Source of the DNA: Hymenobacter jeollabukensis
GTDB taxonomy: Bacteria > Bacteroidota > Bacteroidia > Cytophagales > Hymenobacteraceae
Direction of reading: 5' to 3'
DNA: 64,000 nucleotides
Assembly: GCF_005771675.1 (NCBI RefSeq)
Contig: NZ_VAJM01000004.1
Span: 186,001 to 250,000 of the forward strand
Shown here: positions 49,936-57,902 of the stretch, in pieces
How positions within the stretch are numbered: the stretch's first letter is position 1
How the letters are laid out: each line of letters opens with the position of its first letter
Program-made: the position numbers and the translations under genes
The notes under the pieces: generated by a model
Database searches by the model: none
What the model saw: the letters and a program-made list of their open reading frames with translations, nothing else
What the model was told of the DNA's origin: nothing

Positions 49936-51138
49936 TTAGCCCCGCAGGGCGAAAAACCAGACGTAACCCAGCGTGCCGAACAAAAAGACCCCGAAGAGCG
50001 GGCCGCCGAGGGGCAGGCCCAGGCCCGTCAGCAGCGCGGCGGCCACGCCCACGACGGCCAAGGCCATGCCGGCCCACCTGGACTGCTGCCGGCGCACGGG
50101 GCGCCACTGCCGCTGCGTGCCCACCAGCGGGAAGAGCAGGCCCAGGCCAACCATGCCGAGCATGGTCAGCGCCCCGGTGTGGGTGAAGTAGCCCGCGCCG
50201 AGCACGGCCGCTGCGGCCAGCAGCAGGCCCAGGAAGTGGTTGGAGTTGCGCGTGTCCTCTTCGCTCAGGGCGTGCCGGCCGTAGCGGTTCAGGCGCAGCA
50301 AGGAGTTGAAGATGGGCTCGGCAAACCAGCTCATGTACACCAGCGCCAGGTACAGCGGCAGCAGCACCGGTACCAGGCGCGAGAGCAGAAACAACCCGAT
50401 GAACAGCCCGCGCTGGGCGCCGCTGCCCAGGTTCTGCGTCCAGACCATGAAGCGGTAAAACCAGTTGTAGACCCAGAAGCGGGCCTTGAGCGCCGCCACC
50501 AGTCCTTCGCGGGCGTACTCCAGGGTGGGCTTCAGGCGCAGGGCTTCGCGGAAGTGGACGGCGGCTTCCTGGGCCCGGCCGCGCTCCAGGGCCACCCAGC
50601 CCAGGTCGGCGTAGGTGCCGGCGTCGCCGGGGCTCTGGCGCAGGGCTTCGTCGAGGTCGGCCTGGGCTTCGTCGCGGCGGCCGAGGCGGGCCAGGCAGCG
50701 GGCGCGCAGGCCCAGGCAGTCGACGTGGGTGGGGTCGGTGGCCAGGCCGGCTTCGGCGGCCCGCAGCGCGCCCTGCAACTGCCCGCGCTGAAAGCGAATC
50801 AGGCCGAGCACGTGGTGGTAATCGGCCTCCAGCGGGTCCAGGGCCAGGGCTTCTTCGACGGCCTGCTGGGCGGCCGGCAGCTCGTGCTGGCGCTGCAGGG
50901 TGGCGCTAAGCACGTAGTAGGCAAAGCTGTACTCGGGGTCGGCCGCAATGGCGCGGTGCGCGGTTTCCTGCGCCTCGGGCAGGCGGTCCTGCTCCATCAG
51001 GGCCAGGGCCAGCAGCGTCTGCACGTAAGCGTTTTCGGGGTCGTCGAGCAGCAGGCGGCGGGCTTCCTGCTCGGCGTCGGCCGGGCGTTTGTGCTGCAGC
51101 AGCAGGTGCAGGCGGGCGGTATCCTGGTAGGTAGACAT
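49936..51138 (-). CDS. TPR-repeat membrane protein (operon gene 3)
   Basis: 400 residues from ATG 51138. Residues ~5-245 hold about six TPR units (RPADAEQEARRLLLDDPENAYVQTLLALALMEQD...); ~245-400 hold a hydrophobic region of about five membrane segments (GLFIGLFLLSRLVPVLLPLYLALVY, FLGLLLAAAAVLGAGYF, MLGMVGLGLLFPL, AGMALAVVGVAAALLTGLGL, FGVFLFGTLGYVWFFAL). It is a paralogue of the gene before it, with the same TPR-then-membrane order and WxxxFYRFM-type junction. 32 bp after that gene's stop, same operon as the AAA+ gene. No known family; a membrane scaffold for the ATPase is inferred. Confidence 0.8.
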   Translation of the reverse strand: MSTYQDTARLHLLLQHKRPADAEQEARRLLLDDPENAYVQTLLALALMEQDRLPEAQETAHRAIAADPEYSFAYYVLSATLQRQHELPAAQQAVEEALALDPLEADYHHVLGLIRFQRGQLQGALRAAEAGLATDPTHVDCLGLRARCLARLGRRDEAQADLDEALRQSPGDAGTYADLGWVALERGRAQEAAVHFREALRLKPTLEYAREGLVAALKARFWVYNWFYRFMVWTQNLGSGAQRGLFIGLFLLSRLVPVLLPLYLALVYMSWFAEPIFNSLLRLNRYGRHALSEEDTRNSNHFLGLLLAAAAVLGAGYFTHTGALTMLGMVGLGLLFPLVGTQRQWRPVRRQQSRWAGMALAVVGVAAALLTGLGLPLGGPLFGVFLFGTLGYVWFFALRG

Positions 51139-51170
51139 AGCGGAATCAAGCGGAAGACAGCGGGGAGGAG

Positions 51171-52445
51171 CTAGTCGGTGCGGGCGGCCCGCCGGGCGCG
51201 GCGGATGCGCAAGAATAACAGCCCGCCGGTGAGCAGCAGGGTAAGCGGCGGGGCACCCCAGCGCCAGAGGGCTTCCCACGCCGCCGCCGTCAGGCTAGCC
51301 GCCAGCATTGCCGCCGCCATCAACAACCAGGGCAGTGGCGACTTGTCGGGCAAAGGGTCCGTCGCAGCCGCTCTAAACGCCGCCGTGACACCGGCCACGG
51401 TGGCCACCAAGCCGCCGGTCAGCCCGGGACCCAGGGCGCTTTCGGGCACCCCTAGCTGCAACAGGCTCCAAACCAATCCCGGCAGCAAGGCCAGGCCCAG
51501 CAGCAGCCACGAAACCAGCGGGCCGTAGCGGTACAGCGTCTGCCGGGCGTAGGACCCAGTGCTGTCGGGCCGCGCGCGCAGGCGCCGGATGCCCGGGTGC
51601 AGCCGCCAGTACGCCGCTTCGAAGCCCAGAAACAGCAGCAGCGGAATGCACAGCAGGCTGAGCGGGATAAGAATCAGCAGAAAGTGGCCCCAGGCCCGCA
51701 GCTGCCCGCGCTGGGTGCCCTCCGAAATGAATGTCAGGTAGCGCTGCAGGCGCCAGCTCAGGCGGCCGTGCCACGACAACAGGCGCAGGGCCTGGGCGGC
51801 ACCGAGGCGCGCCGGCTCGTTGCCGGGTTCCAGGCGCAGCGCCTCCCGAAAATGGCTCTGCGCCGCCGCAAATGCTTCTTGGCGTAGCGCCTCGCGGCCC
51901 AGTAGGCGGTGCGTGATGGCGTGGTCGGAGCGTGCCCGTTGCAGCTGCTCCAGCGCTTCGGGCAGCTGCGCCCAGGCTTGCAGGCCGTGCAGCGCTTCCA
52001 CCCGCTGCACCAGGCATTCGGCGTGCTGTGCGTCGAGAGCGAGGCCCCGCTCGGCTTCCTGTTGGGCTTGGGCAAACTGCCCCTGCTGATTCAGAAACCA
52101 GGCGTGCGTACCCAAGTACTTGGGGCTGAGCGGCTGCAGCCGCAAGGCGTGCCCAATGGCCCGGAGCGCGGCGGGCAAATAGCCCTGCCGCTGGCTGATC
52201 AGGCCCAGCAGGTAGTAGGCTTCGTTGGATTGCGGCTCCAGGCCCAGGGCCGTCAGCACGGCTTCGCGGGCCGCGGGCAGCCGCGCCTGGCGCAGCAGGG
52301 CCAGCCCCAGCAAGGTGTGGGCAAAGGCGTGGCGCGGCTGCGCCAGCAGGTGCCGGCGTATCACCTGCTCCGCCTCGGCGGGCCGGCGCACGGCCAGCAG
52401 GTGCTGCGCGGCCTCCTCCCAGCGGCCGTCCTCCATCTGCGGCAT
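51171..52445 (-). CDS. TPR-repeat membrane protein (operon gene 2)
   Basis: 424 residues from ATG 52445. TPR array ~10-235 (RPAEAEQVIRRHLLAQPRHAFAHTLLGLALL...), a Trp/Arg-rich junction (LSWHGRLSWRLQRYL), then about six hydrophobic segments and a short basic C terminus (IRRARRAARTD). 7 bp after the stop of the AAA+ gene, so translation may be coupled. Paralogue of gene 3 but diverged, implying two distinct subunits of one complex. No function known. Confidence 0.8.
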   Translation of the reverse strand: MPQMEDGRWEEAAQHLLAVRRPAEAEQVIRRHLLAQPRHAFAHTLLGLALLRQARLPAAREAVLTALGLEPQSNEAYYLLGLISQRQGYLPAALRAIGHALRLQPLSPKYLGTHAWFLNQQGQFAQAQQEAERGLALDAQHAECLVQRVEALHGLQAWAQLPEALEQLQRARSDHAITHRLLGREALRQEAFAAAQSHFREALRLEPGNEPARLGAAQALRLLSWHGRLSWRLQRYLTFISEGTQRGQLRAWGHFLLILIPLSLLCIPLLLFLGFEAAYWRLHPGIRRLRARPDSTGSYARQTLYRYGPLVSWLLLGLALLPGLVWSLLQLGVPESALGPGLTGGLVATVAGVTAAFRAAATDPLPDKSPLPWLLMAAAMLAASLTAAAWEALWRWGAPPLTLLLTGGLLFLRIRRARRAARTD

Positions 52446-52452
52446 GGCGCGG

Positions 52453-53826
52453 CTACTTCTTGATGCCTAGATAAGTGAGGATGTCGTCGTAGGTACCGCC
52501 CTCGTTGGAGTACAGGGCGTAGTTTTTGGCCGTGGCAAACCACTCCTTGGTGCTCGGCCGCACCTGCTTGGCGGCGCCCAGCAGGTCGCTTTGTTGCACC
52601 GGCAGCGGCCGCCCCGCCCGCATCGACTCGCGCAGGCGGGTCTCCACGCCCTGGTCGACCACGGCTTTGAGGTCGGCGCCCGAGAAGCCGGCGGTCTGGG
52701 CGGCCACGGCTTTCAGGTTCAGCTGCTCGTCGACGGGCTTGCCGCGCAGCATCACGTCCAGGATGGCTTCGCGGGCGGGCTCGTCGGGCGGGGTTACCAG
52801 TACGATGCGGTCGAAGCGGCCGGGGCGGCGGAAGGCGGGGTCGAGGTGCCAGGGCGCGTTGGTGGCGGCTAGGATGAGCACGCCGTCGTTGGAGCGGCGG
52901 GCGCCGTCGAGCTCCTCCAGAAACTGGTTGATGAGGGTGCGGCCGGCACTCTGGCGCAGGTCGTGGCGGTTGGCGGCCAGCGCGTCCACCTCGTCGAAAA
53001 ACAGCACGCAGGGCGCCTGCATCCGGGCCAGCTCGAACAGCTCGTGCAGCTTCTTCTCACTCTGACCCAGCCACATGTCCAGAATGTCGCTGATGCCCAC
53101 GTGGATAAACGAGGCCTTTACCTCGCCGGCCGTGGCCCGGGCCAGGTAGGTTTTGCCGCAGCCGGGCGGGCCGTAGAGCAGCAGCCCGCCGCCCGCGGCC
53201 TTGCCGTAGGCCTTGTAGAGGTCGGCAAACTGCAGCGGGTGGATGATTTTGAGGCGGATTTCCTCTTTTACCGCTTCCATGCCGCCTACTTCCGCGAAGG
53301 TGATGGTGGGCTTTTCGAGGCCGGCAAACAGCGCCTTCTCATCCAGCCCGGCAGGCGAGATGCTGGCGGTGTACTCGGTGGAGCCGCCGCCGGTGGCCGG
53401 GCGGGCGGCGGGGCGCAGGCCCAGCTGCTCGTCCAGCTCGGCGTCGCGCAGCCCGGCGTCGAGCTGCAGGGCCTGCTGGTAGGCGTGGCGGGCTTCGTCG
53501 GGCGGGCCGCCGGCGCGGGCCAGCAGGCGGGCGTGCAGCAAGTGGGCGCGGGCGTGCTCGGGCTGCGCGTGCAGCAGCTCTTCCAGCACCACCAGGGCGG
53601 CCGAGGTCTTGCCCAGGGCGGCGTAGGTTTCGGCCAGTCCCAGCTGCAGCTCGGCGTCGTGGGGGGCTTGGCGCAGGCCGGCGCGGTAGTGCTCGTCGGC
53701 CTCGGTCAGGCGGCCGAGCTGGCGCAGCAGGGCGGCCACGTGGCGACGCAGCGGGAGGTTGTCGGGCGAAAAAGCCAGCGCGTCGAGCAGCGGCTGCAAG
53801 TCGGAAGGATTCGGTACGGCGGACAT
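52453..53826 (-). CDS. TPR-fused AAA+ ATPase (operon gene 1)
   Basis: 457 residues from ATG 53826 (a TTG earlier in frame is less likely). TPR units at ~30-125 (ADEHYRAGLRQAPHDAELQLGLAETYAALGK). Classical-clade AAA+ domain from ~175: Walker A GPPGCGKT (219-226), Walker B FFDEVD with D278/E279, sensor-1 N323 in ATN, arginine-finger region FRRPGRFDR (332-340), and the C-terminal helical lid (GFSGADLKAVVDQGVETRLRES). Looks like an unfoldase or remodeller of CDC48/katanin type with no protease domain. First gene of the three-gene operon with two TPR membrane proteins. Confidence 0.88.
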   Translation of the reverse strand: MSAVPNPSDLQPLLDALAFSPDNLPLRRHVAALLRQLGRLTEADEHYRAGLRQAPHDAELQLGLAETYAALGKTSAALVVLEELLHAQPEHARAHLLHARLLARAGGPPDEARHAYQQALQLDAGLRDAELDEQLGLRPAARPATGGGSTEYTASISPAGLDEKALFAGLEKPTITFAEVGGMEAVKEEIRLKIIHPLQFADLYKAYGKAAGGGLLLYGPPGCGKTYLARATAGEVKASFIHVGISDILDMWLGQSEKKLHELFELARMQAPCVLFFDEVDALAANRHDLRQSAGRTLINQFLEELDGARRSNDGVLILAATNAPWHLDPAFRRPGRFDRIVLVTPPDEPAREAILDVMLRGKPVDEQLNLKAVAAQTAGFSGADLKAVVDQGVETRLRESMRAGRPLPVQQSDLLGAAKQVRPSTKEWFATAKNYALYSNEGGTYDDILTYLGIKK

Positions 53827-54006
53827 TACACGCGAAACGGGTTCGATCTGCAAGCTACGGCTTTCGCCGGCCAGCGGGGAAAACGAAAGCGGATGCTGCT
53901 AAACCGGAAAAAAATAAATTTTAGCGCCTAGTCTATTATAAAGAGGGGTGTCGGGCGTTGCAATCGTTTGCTATTCGGAGTTAATGCCTATCGATAGAAG
54001 GGGGTG

Positions 54007-54038
54007 TTGCGAAAAATTAGCGTGTTTTTGTAACTTGA
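54007..54038 (+). promoter_or_regulatory. Promoter candidate for the ammonium transporter
   Basis: TTG (54007-54009), 21-bp spacer, TAACTTGA (54031-54038), 22 bp before ATG 54061. Resembles TTG-N17..23-TAnnTTTG with one deviation. No sigma54-type GG-N10-GC site seen. Confidence 0.35.
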
Positions 54039-54060
54039 CCCCTGAAAAATTAAGGTCAAT

Positions 54061-55443
54061 ATGGTTTTTCCCGCCTCTTCTCCTTTGTCGGTTGCTCGCA
54101 TTGCCCTGGGTGGGCTGCTGCTGGCCGCCCTCGTTGCCGCCGGCGTGCCCACCGAGCACCCCGCGGCGGCCCCCGGCTCGCTCAACGGCGCTGATATTGC
54201 CTGGATGCTCACCGCCACGGCCATGGTGCTCATCATGACGCCCGGCCTCTCGTTTTTCTACGGCGGCATGGTGCGCCCCAAAAACGTCATCAGCACCATG
54301 CTGCAGAGCTTCGTGGCCCTGGGCGTCATCTCGCTGGTGTTCTACTTCGTGGGCTTCTCCCTGGCCTACGGCGACTCCTGGCACGGCCTGATCGGCAACC
54401 CGCTGACCTTCGCTTTGCTAAACCACGTGGGCACGGCCCCGCACCCGCTGCTCTCGCCCACCATTCCGTTTATCCTCTACTTCGCCTTTCAGCTGAAGTT
54501 TGCCATCATCACGCCGGCCCTGATTACGGGTTCCTTCGCCGAGCGGGTGCGCTTCAAGGGCTACCTGGCGTTTATGGTGCTGTTCTGCCTGTTTATCTAC
54601 TGCCCGCTGGCGCACTGGACCTGGCACCCCGAGGGCTTCCTGCGCAAGTGGGGCGTGCTCGACTTCGCCGGGGGTACGGTGGTGCACATTTCGGCCGGCA
54701 TTGCGGCCCTGGCCGGGGCCATGGTGCTGGGCCCGCGCACCACGCACCAGCGCAAAACCGTGTTTTCGACGCCCAACGTGCCCTACGTGATGCTGGGCAC
54801 CGGCCTGCTGTGGTTTGGCTGGTTCGGCTTTAATGCCGGCTCGGCCCTGGCCGCCAACGAGCTGGCCGCTACCGCCTTCGTGAACACCAACCTGGCTTCG
54901 GCCGCGGCCCTGTTTGCCTGGCTGCTGATGGAAGTGGCCCGCGGCGGCAAGCCCACGGCCGTGGGCGCCTGCGTGGGTGCGGTGGTGGGCCTGGTGGCCA
55001 TTACGCCCGCCGCCGGCTACGTCACCTACGGGCAGAGTATCCTGTTCGGGGTGCTGGCCTCGGTGATTAGCCAGCTGGCCGTGCACTGGCAAAACTCGCG
55101 CACCGGCATCGACGACACCCTCGACGTATTCCCCTGCCACGGGCTGGGCGGTATTGTCGGGATGCTGCTCACCGGTATATTTGCCGACAAGGTGGGGCTG
55201 GTTCACGGCACGGCCACGGTGTTTGGCTACCACGTGCTGGCCCTGCTGATTGTGGTTAGTTACTCCTTCGCCGGCACCTGGCTGCTGCTCAAGCTTACCG
55301 GCCGCTTCTTCGCCCTGCGCGTGAAGCCCGCCGACGAAGAGCTGGGCCTCGACCTGAGCCAGCACGAGGAATCCACCTACCACATCGACGAAGAATTTGA
55401 GCGCACCTACCGCAAGGAGCTTCTGCCCGCGGAAGTGCACTAA
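54061..55443 (+). CDS. amt: Ammonium transporter (Amt family)
   Basis: Inner-membrane NH3/NH4+ channel, 460 residues, about 11 membrane segments after a signal-like first helix. Family signatures: DFAGGTVVHISAGIAALAGA (first His of the pore twin-His) and CHGLGGIVGMLLTG (second His), FFYGGMVRPKNVIST, and WFGFNAGSA. No glnK gene beside it in the window, although Amt and GlnK usually pair; the regulator may lie elsewhere. A terminator follows at 55533. Confidence 0.95.
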   Translation: MVFPASSPLSVARIALGGLLLAALVAAGVPTEHPAAAPGSLNGADIAWMLTATAMVLIMTPGLSFFYGGMVRPKNVISTMLQSFVALGVISLVFYFVGFSLAYGDSWHGLIGNPLTFALLNHVGTAPHPLLSPTIPFILYFAFQLKFAIITPALITGSFAERVRFKGYLAFMVLFCLFIYCPLAHWTWHPEGFLRKWGVLDFAGGTVVHISAGIAALAGAMVLGPRTTHQRKTVFSTPNVPYVMLGTGLLWFGWFGFNAGSALAANELAATAFVNTNLASAAALFAWLLMEVARGGKPTAVGACVGAVVGLVAITPAAGYVTYGQSILFGVLASVISQLAVHWQNSRTGIDDTLDVFPCHGLGGIVGMLLTGIFADKVGLVHGTATVFGYHVLALLIVVSYSFAGTWLLLKLTGRFFALRVKPADEELGLDLSQHEESTYHIDEEFERTYRKELLPAEVH

Positions 55444-55532
55444 TGCAAGCTGATTTCGCGCCGTCAGTCGCCGTCCGGGGTTGACTGATCACCCACGGCG
55501 CGGACCAGGGGGGAGGTTCAGTGAAGTAGGGA

Positions 55533-55572
55533 GAAAAGCCGCCAGAGGGGAAACTGGCGGCTTTTCGTTTTT
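55533..55572 (+). terminator. Rho-independent terminator after amt
   Basis: 13-bp perfect stem (GAAAAGCCGCCAG, 55533-55545, with 55554-55566), 8-nt loop, then GTTTTT. 90 bp after the amt stop. Confidence 0.9.
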
Positions 55573-55626
55573 ATTGCGGGCGCATTGCCCGGGTGCTGCG
55601 CGCCAACAACTCTATTTCCCTTCCTG

Positions 55627-56322
55627 ATGATCCTGTCATCCACGTGGCTGGTGACGCTTTCCCGGCAGCTGAACGTACTCAGCATCGCCGCCGCGCTGGT
55701 GCCGGTGGCCATAGGGCTGCTGTATTGGCGACATCTGACACCCACGGGCCGCTGTCTATGGGCGTGTTCGTTACTGGCCAGTCTGCTGCTGGGGGTGATG
55801 TGCGAATACGGGCGCATCGTGTGGCACAACAACATCCTGCCGCTGCGCAGCCAGGTATGGCTGGAAACGGTGCTGCTCACGGCGGCCTACTATTACACCT
55901 TTACCAGCCCGAAACGCCGAATTATTCCGTGGCTGATAGGGGCCTTTACCCTGGGCGCCATCGGCGAAACGGTGTGGCTGATGGACTGGCGCGTGGGCAA
56001 CGGGCCGTACCTGCACGTGCTGCAGGCCATGCTGCTGATCGGGGTGGTGCTGGCGTATTTCGAGCAGCTGCTCAACAACCCGTCCCCCGGGCCGCTGAAG
56101 CGGAACCCCATGTTCGTGGCCAGCGTGGGGGTCATGTTTTATTACGCCGGCACCGTGTTCGTGTACGTGCTGGAGCGCATCATGCGCCAGGACACCGACC
56201 AGATCCGGATGATGTTTAACATTGAATATGCCCTGCGCATCGTCGCGCTCAATGGGGGCATTGCCGCCGCGCTCTGGCTTATCGGGCGGCAGCGCGGGCG
56301 GCCGGCGCGTGCTTTTCGATGA
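55627..56322 (+). CDS. Polytopic membrane protein of unknown function
   Basis: 231 residues from ATG 55627 with about seven hydrophobic segments (LNVLSIAAALVPVAIGLLYW, CLWACSLLASLLLGVM, SQVWLETVLLTAAYYYTF, IIPWLIGAFTLGAIGETVW, LHVLQAMLLIGVVLAYF, MFVASVGVMFYYAGTVFVYVL, ALNGGIAAALWLIG). A seven-helix layout like the 7TM sensor input domains, but no output domain. Its 3' end overlaps the convergent ZIP gene by 44 bp. Family not recognised. Confidence 0.7.
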   Translation: MILSSTWLVTLSRQLNVLSIAAALVPVAIGLLYWRHLTPTGRCLWACSLLASLLLGVMCEYGRIVWHNNILPLRSQVWLETVLLTAAYYYTFTSPKRRIIPWLIGAFTLGAIGETVWLMDWRVGNGPYLHVLQAMLLIGVVLAYFEQLLNNPSPGPLKRNPMFVASVGVMFYYAGTVFVYVLERIMRQDTDQIRMMFNIEYALRIVALNGGIAAALWLIGRQRGRPARAFR

Positions 56323-57139
56323 CCTCGGGCGCATTGGGGTCGTTCTTGTCGAGCTTACTGAGGTAAAAGGCCGCCAAAAAGCCCAGCACCGTAATCAGCC
56401 CGGTGAAATTATGGGCTACTTCGAAGGCTTCGGGAATCATCGTGTCGGCAATCATGGCCAGCACGGCGCCGGCCGCTACGGCCGTGGTGGCGGCCACCAC
56501 GTTGGCCGAGAAGTGGCTGAAAATGGCAAAGCCGGCCCAGGACGCAATGCCCGAAATCAGTGCGATGCCGCCCCAGAGCAGCAGCACGTAGCGGGCCGAG
56601 CGCCCGGCTTTTTTCATGCCGGCGGCGCTGCTCAGGCCCTCGGGCAGGTTGGAGAGAAAAATGGCTACCACCGCCACGGTGCTCACCACGCCGCCGGCCA
56701 GCATGCTCAGCCCGATGACGATGCTTTCGGGAATGCCGTCGAGCAGGGCGCCCACGGCCAGGGCCATGCCGTTGTCGTCGCCGGCGTCGTTGCCCTCGGT
56801 TTCGCCTTTCTGCACCTCTTTCCGTTCGGTGGCCTGCTCGTGGCCCGAGCGTTTGCGGTGCTTGGCGCCGTAGCGGGCCAGCAGCCAGTTGGCCCCCGTG
56901 AAGGCCGCCGCGCCGCCCACGAAGCCCAGGCCGGTGGCGTTGAAGCCGCCGCGGGCGTAGGCTTCCTCCATCAATTCCAGCGAGAGGGTCGAAATCAACA
57001 CGCCGCTGCCGAAGGCCATGACGGCCGCGATGAGCCGCTGCGGTACGTGCGCGAAGTAGCCAACGGCGGCGCCCAACAGCAATGCGGAGCCCGAAACCAG
57101 GCCCCAAAAACCGGCCAGCAGCCAGGTAGGAAATGTCAT
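56279..57139 (-). CDS. ZIP family metal transporter
   Basis: 286 residues from ATG 57139. ZIP signature: helix IV GALLDGIPESIVIGLSM with the metal-binding H-less D/E set (DGIPES) and helix V SNLPEGLSSAAG; a His/Lys/Glu-rich cytoplasmic loop (HRKRSGHEQATERKEVQKGE) lies between. Imports Zn2+ or another divalent cation from the periplasm. In canonical ZIPs helix IV reads HxxPE; here D replaces H, seen also in other GufA-type ZIPs, so the metal or direction may differ. Confidence 0.88.
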   Translation of the reverse strand: MTFPTWLLAGFWGLVSGSALLLGAAVGYFAHVPQRLIAAVMAFGSGVLISTLSLELMEEAYARGGFNATGLGFVGGAAAFTGANWLLARYGAKHRKRSGHEQATERKEVQKGETEGNDAGDDNGMALAVGALLDGIPESIVIGLSMLAGGVVSTVAVVAIFLSNLPEGLSSAAGMKKAGRSARYVLLLWGGIALISGIASWAGFAIFSHFSANVVAATTAVAAGAVLAMIADTMIPEAFEVAHNFTGLITVLGFLAAFYLSKLDKNDPNAPEVIEKHAPAARAAAR

Positions 57140-57221
57140 GTAGGTGGTGCCTGGTGCGTAATAATTGGTGCTTAGGTCGCACAAATAGTCGAGTCAGGCA
57201 CCCTGCACTACGCACCCGGCA

Positions 57222-57491
57222 CTATTTCGGATATGCCGCTAAGGCCGCGCGCAGCTCCGCGTCGGTCAGATCGGGCACGTCGACCTTCTTAAACGGGGCC
57301 GTGTGGCCGCTGACGAGCGTGAGGCGGCTGCGCGGCACGCCCAGCACCGTGGCCAGAAAACGCAACAGGCAGTCGTTGGCCTTGCCGTCCTGGGCCGGGG
57401 CGTGCAGGCGCACGGTCAGCACGCCATCGGCGGCCAGCTCCAGGGCGTTCTGCCGGGCGTTGGGCCTGGCCTTCAGGTGCAGGGTAGCCAT
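57222..57491 (-). CDS. DUF167 family protein (YggU-like)
   Basis: 89 residues. Contains the family pattern LKARPNARQNAL...ADGVLTVRLHAPAQDGKANDCLLRFLATVLGVPRSRLTLVSGH...K.V. Function unknown; a small beta-alpha fold, ribosome-associated in some bacteria. It ends 82 bp upstream of the ZIP start, same strand, so they may share a transcript. The start lies directly beside the TTTCACCA-type repeat. Confidence 0.9.
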   Translation of the reverse strand: MATLHLKARPNARQNALELAADGVLTVRLHAPAQDGKANDCLLRFLATVLGVPRSRLTLVSGHTAPFKKVDVPDLTDAELRAALAAYPK

Positions 57492-57535
57492 GCGGTGAGA
57501 TGGTGAAATAGTGAAATGGTGAGTTGATGTTCAGG
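57488..57535. repeat. GGTGAAAT-type repeat run, inverted counterpart of the array at 57600
   Basis: GGTGAGATGGTGAAATAGTG..ATGGTGAGTTGATGTTC; the reverse complement resembles the TTTCACCA array 65 bp away, and the sequence up to GTTGATGTTC recurs at 32876-32910 (GGTGAAATAGTGAGTTTGATG). So both sites are copies of one mobile-like element with low-complexity arms. Confidence 0.6.
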
Positions 57536-57599
57536 CGGCGCCGATGACGCGCAAAGTTCCGCAAAAGCCGAAACCATCCGCGGCGTTTGACAATACCTT

Positions 57600-57671
57600 A
57601 TTTCACCATTTCACCATTTCACCATTTCACCATTTCACCATTTCACCATTTCACCATTTCACCATTTCACC
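57600..57671. repeat. Nearly perfect 8-bp tandem array, TTTCACCA x9
   Basis: The unit TTTCACCA repeats about nine times, the last part imperfect before CGCTACGC. Such arrays expand by slipped replication. It lies against the stop codon of the small membrane protein gene (57673). Confidence 0.9.
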
Positions 57672-57672
57672 G

Positions 57673-57873
57673 CTACGCGGGCGAGTTGTAGGCGTCGTAT
57701 ATGTTCCAGAGCCACAGGGCTACCGGCACGATGATGGTCCACCACAGCAGGAAGCCCACGAGGCCGCTCATCACCCAGATGAACACGGCTTTGAGAATCT
57801 GGCCTTTGATGAGCTGGCCGAGCCCGGGAATAAAGGCCGACAGCAGGGCCGGCACGCCGTAGGTTGGTTTCAT
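57673..57873 (-). CDS. Small membrane protein, TM2-like
   Basis: 66 residues from ATG 57873. Two hydrophobic segments around a short turn, with SAFIPGLGQLIKGQILKAVF then WVMSGLVGFLLWWTIIVPVALWLWNIYDAY. The PGLGQ...G pattern is typical of TM2-type or DUF5683-type small membrane proteins. Role unknown. Its stop abuts the 8-bp tandem repeat. 29 bp upstream lies the stop of the endonuclease-III-like gene, so they may be co-transcribed. Confidence 0.75.
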   Translation of the reverse strand: MKPTYGVPALLSAFIPGLGQLIKGQILKAVFIWVMSGLVGFLLWWTIIVPVALWLWNIYDAYNSPA

Positions 57874-57902
57874 AGCGGACAAGATGGAAAAACGCCGCGG
57901 AA

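Noticed and set aside
54061-55443. Sigma54-dependent promoter or glnK gene for amt
   Set aside because: No GG-N10-GC element upstream and no PII-like gene follows; the next gene is a polytopic membrane protein.
57600-57671. CRISPR or protein-coding repeat
   Set aside because: The unit is only 8 bp with no spacers, and 8 is not a multiple of three; it is a slippage-type tandem repeat.
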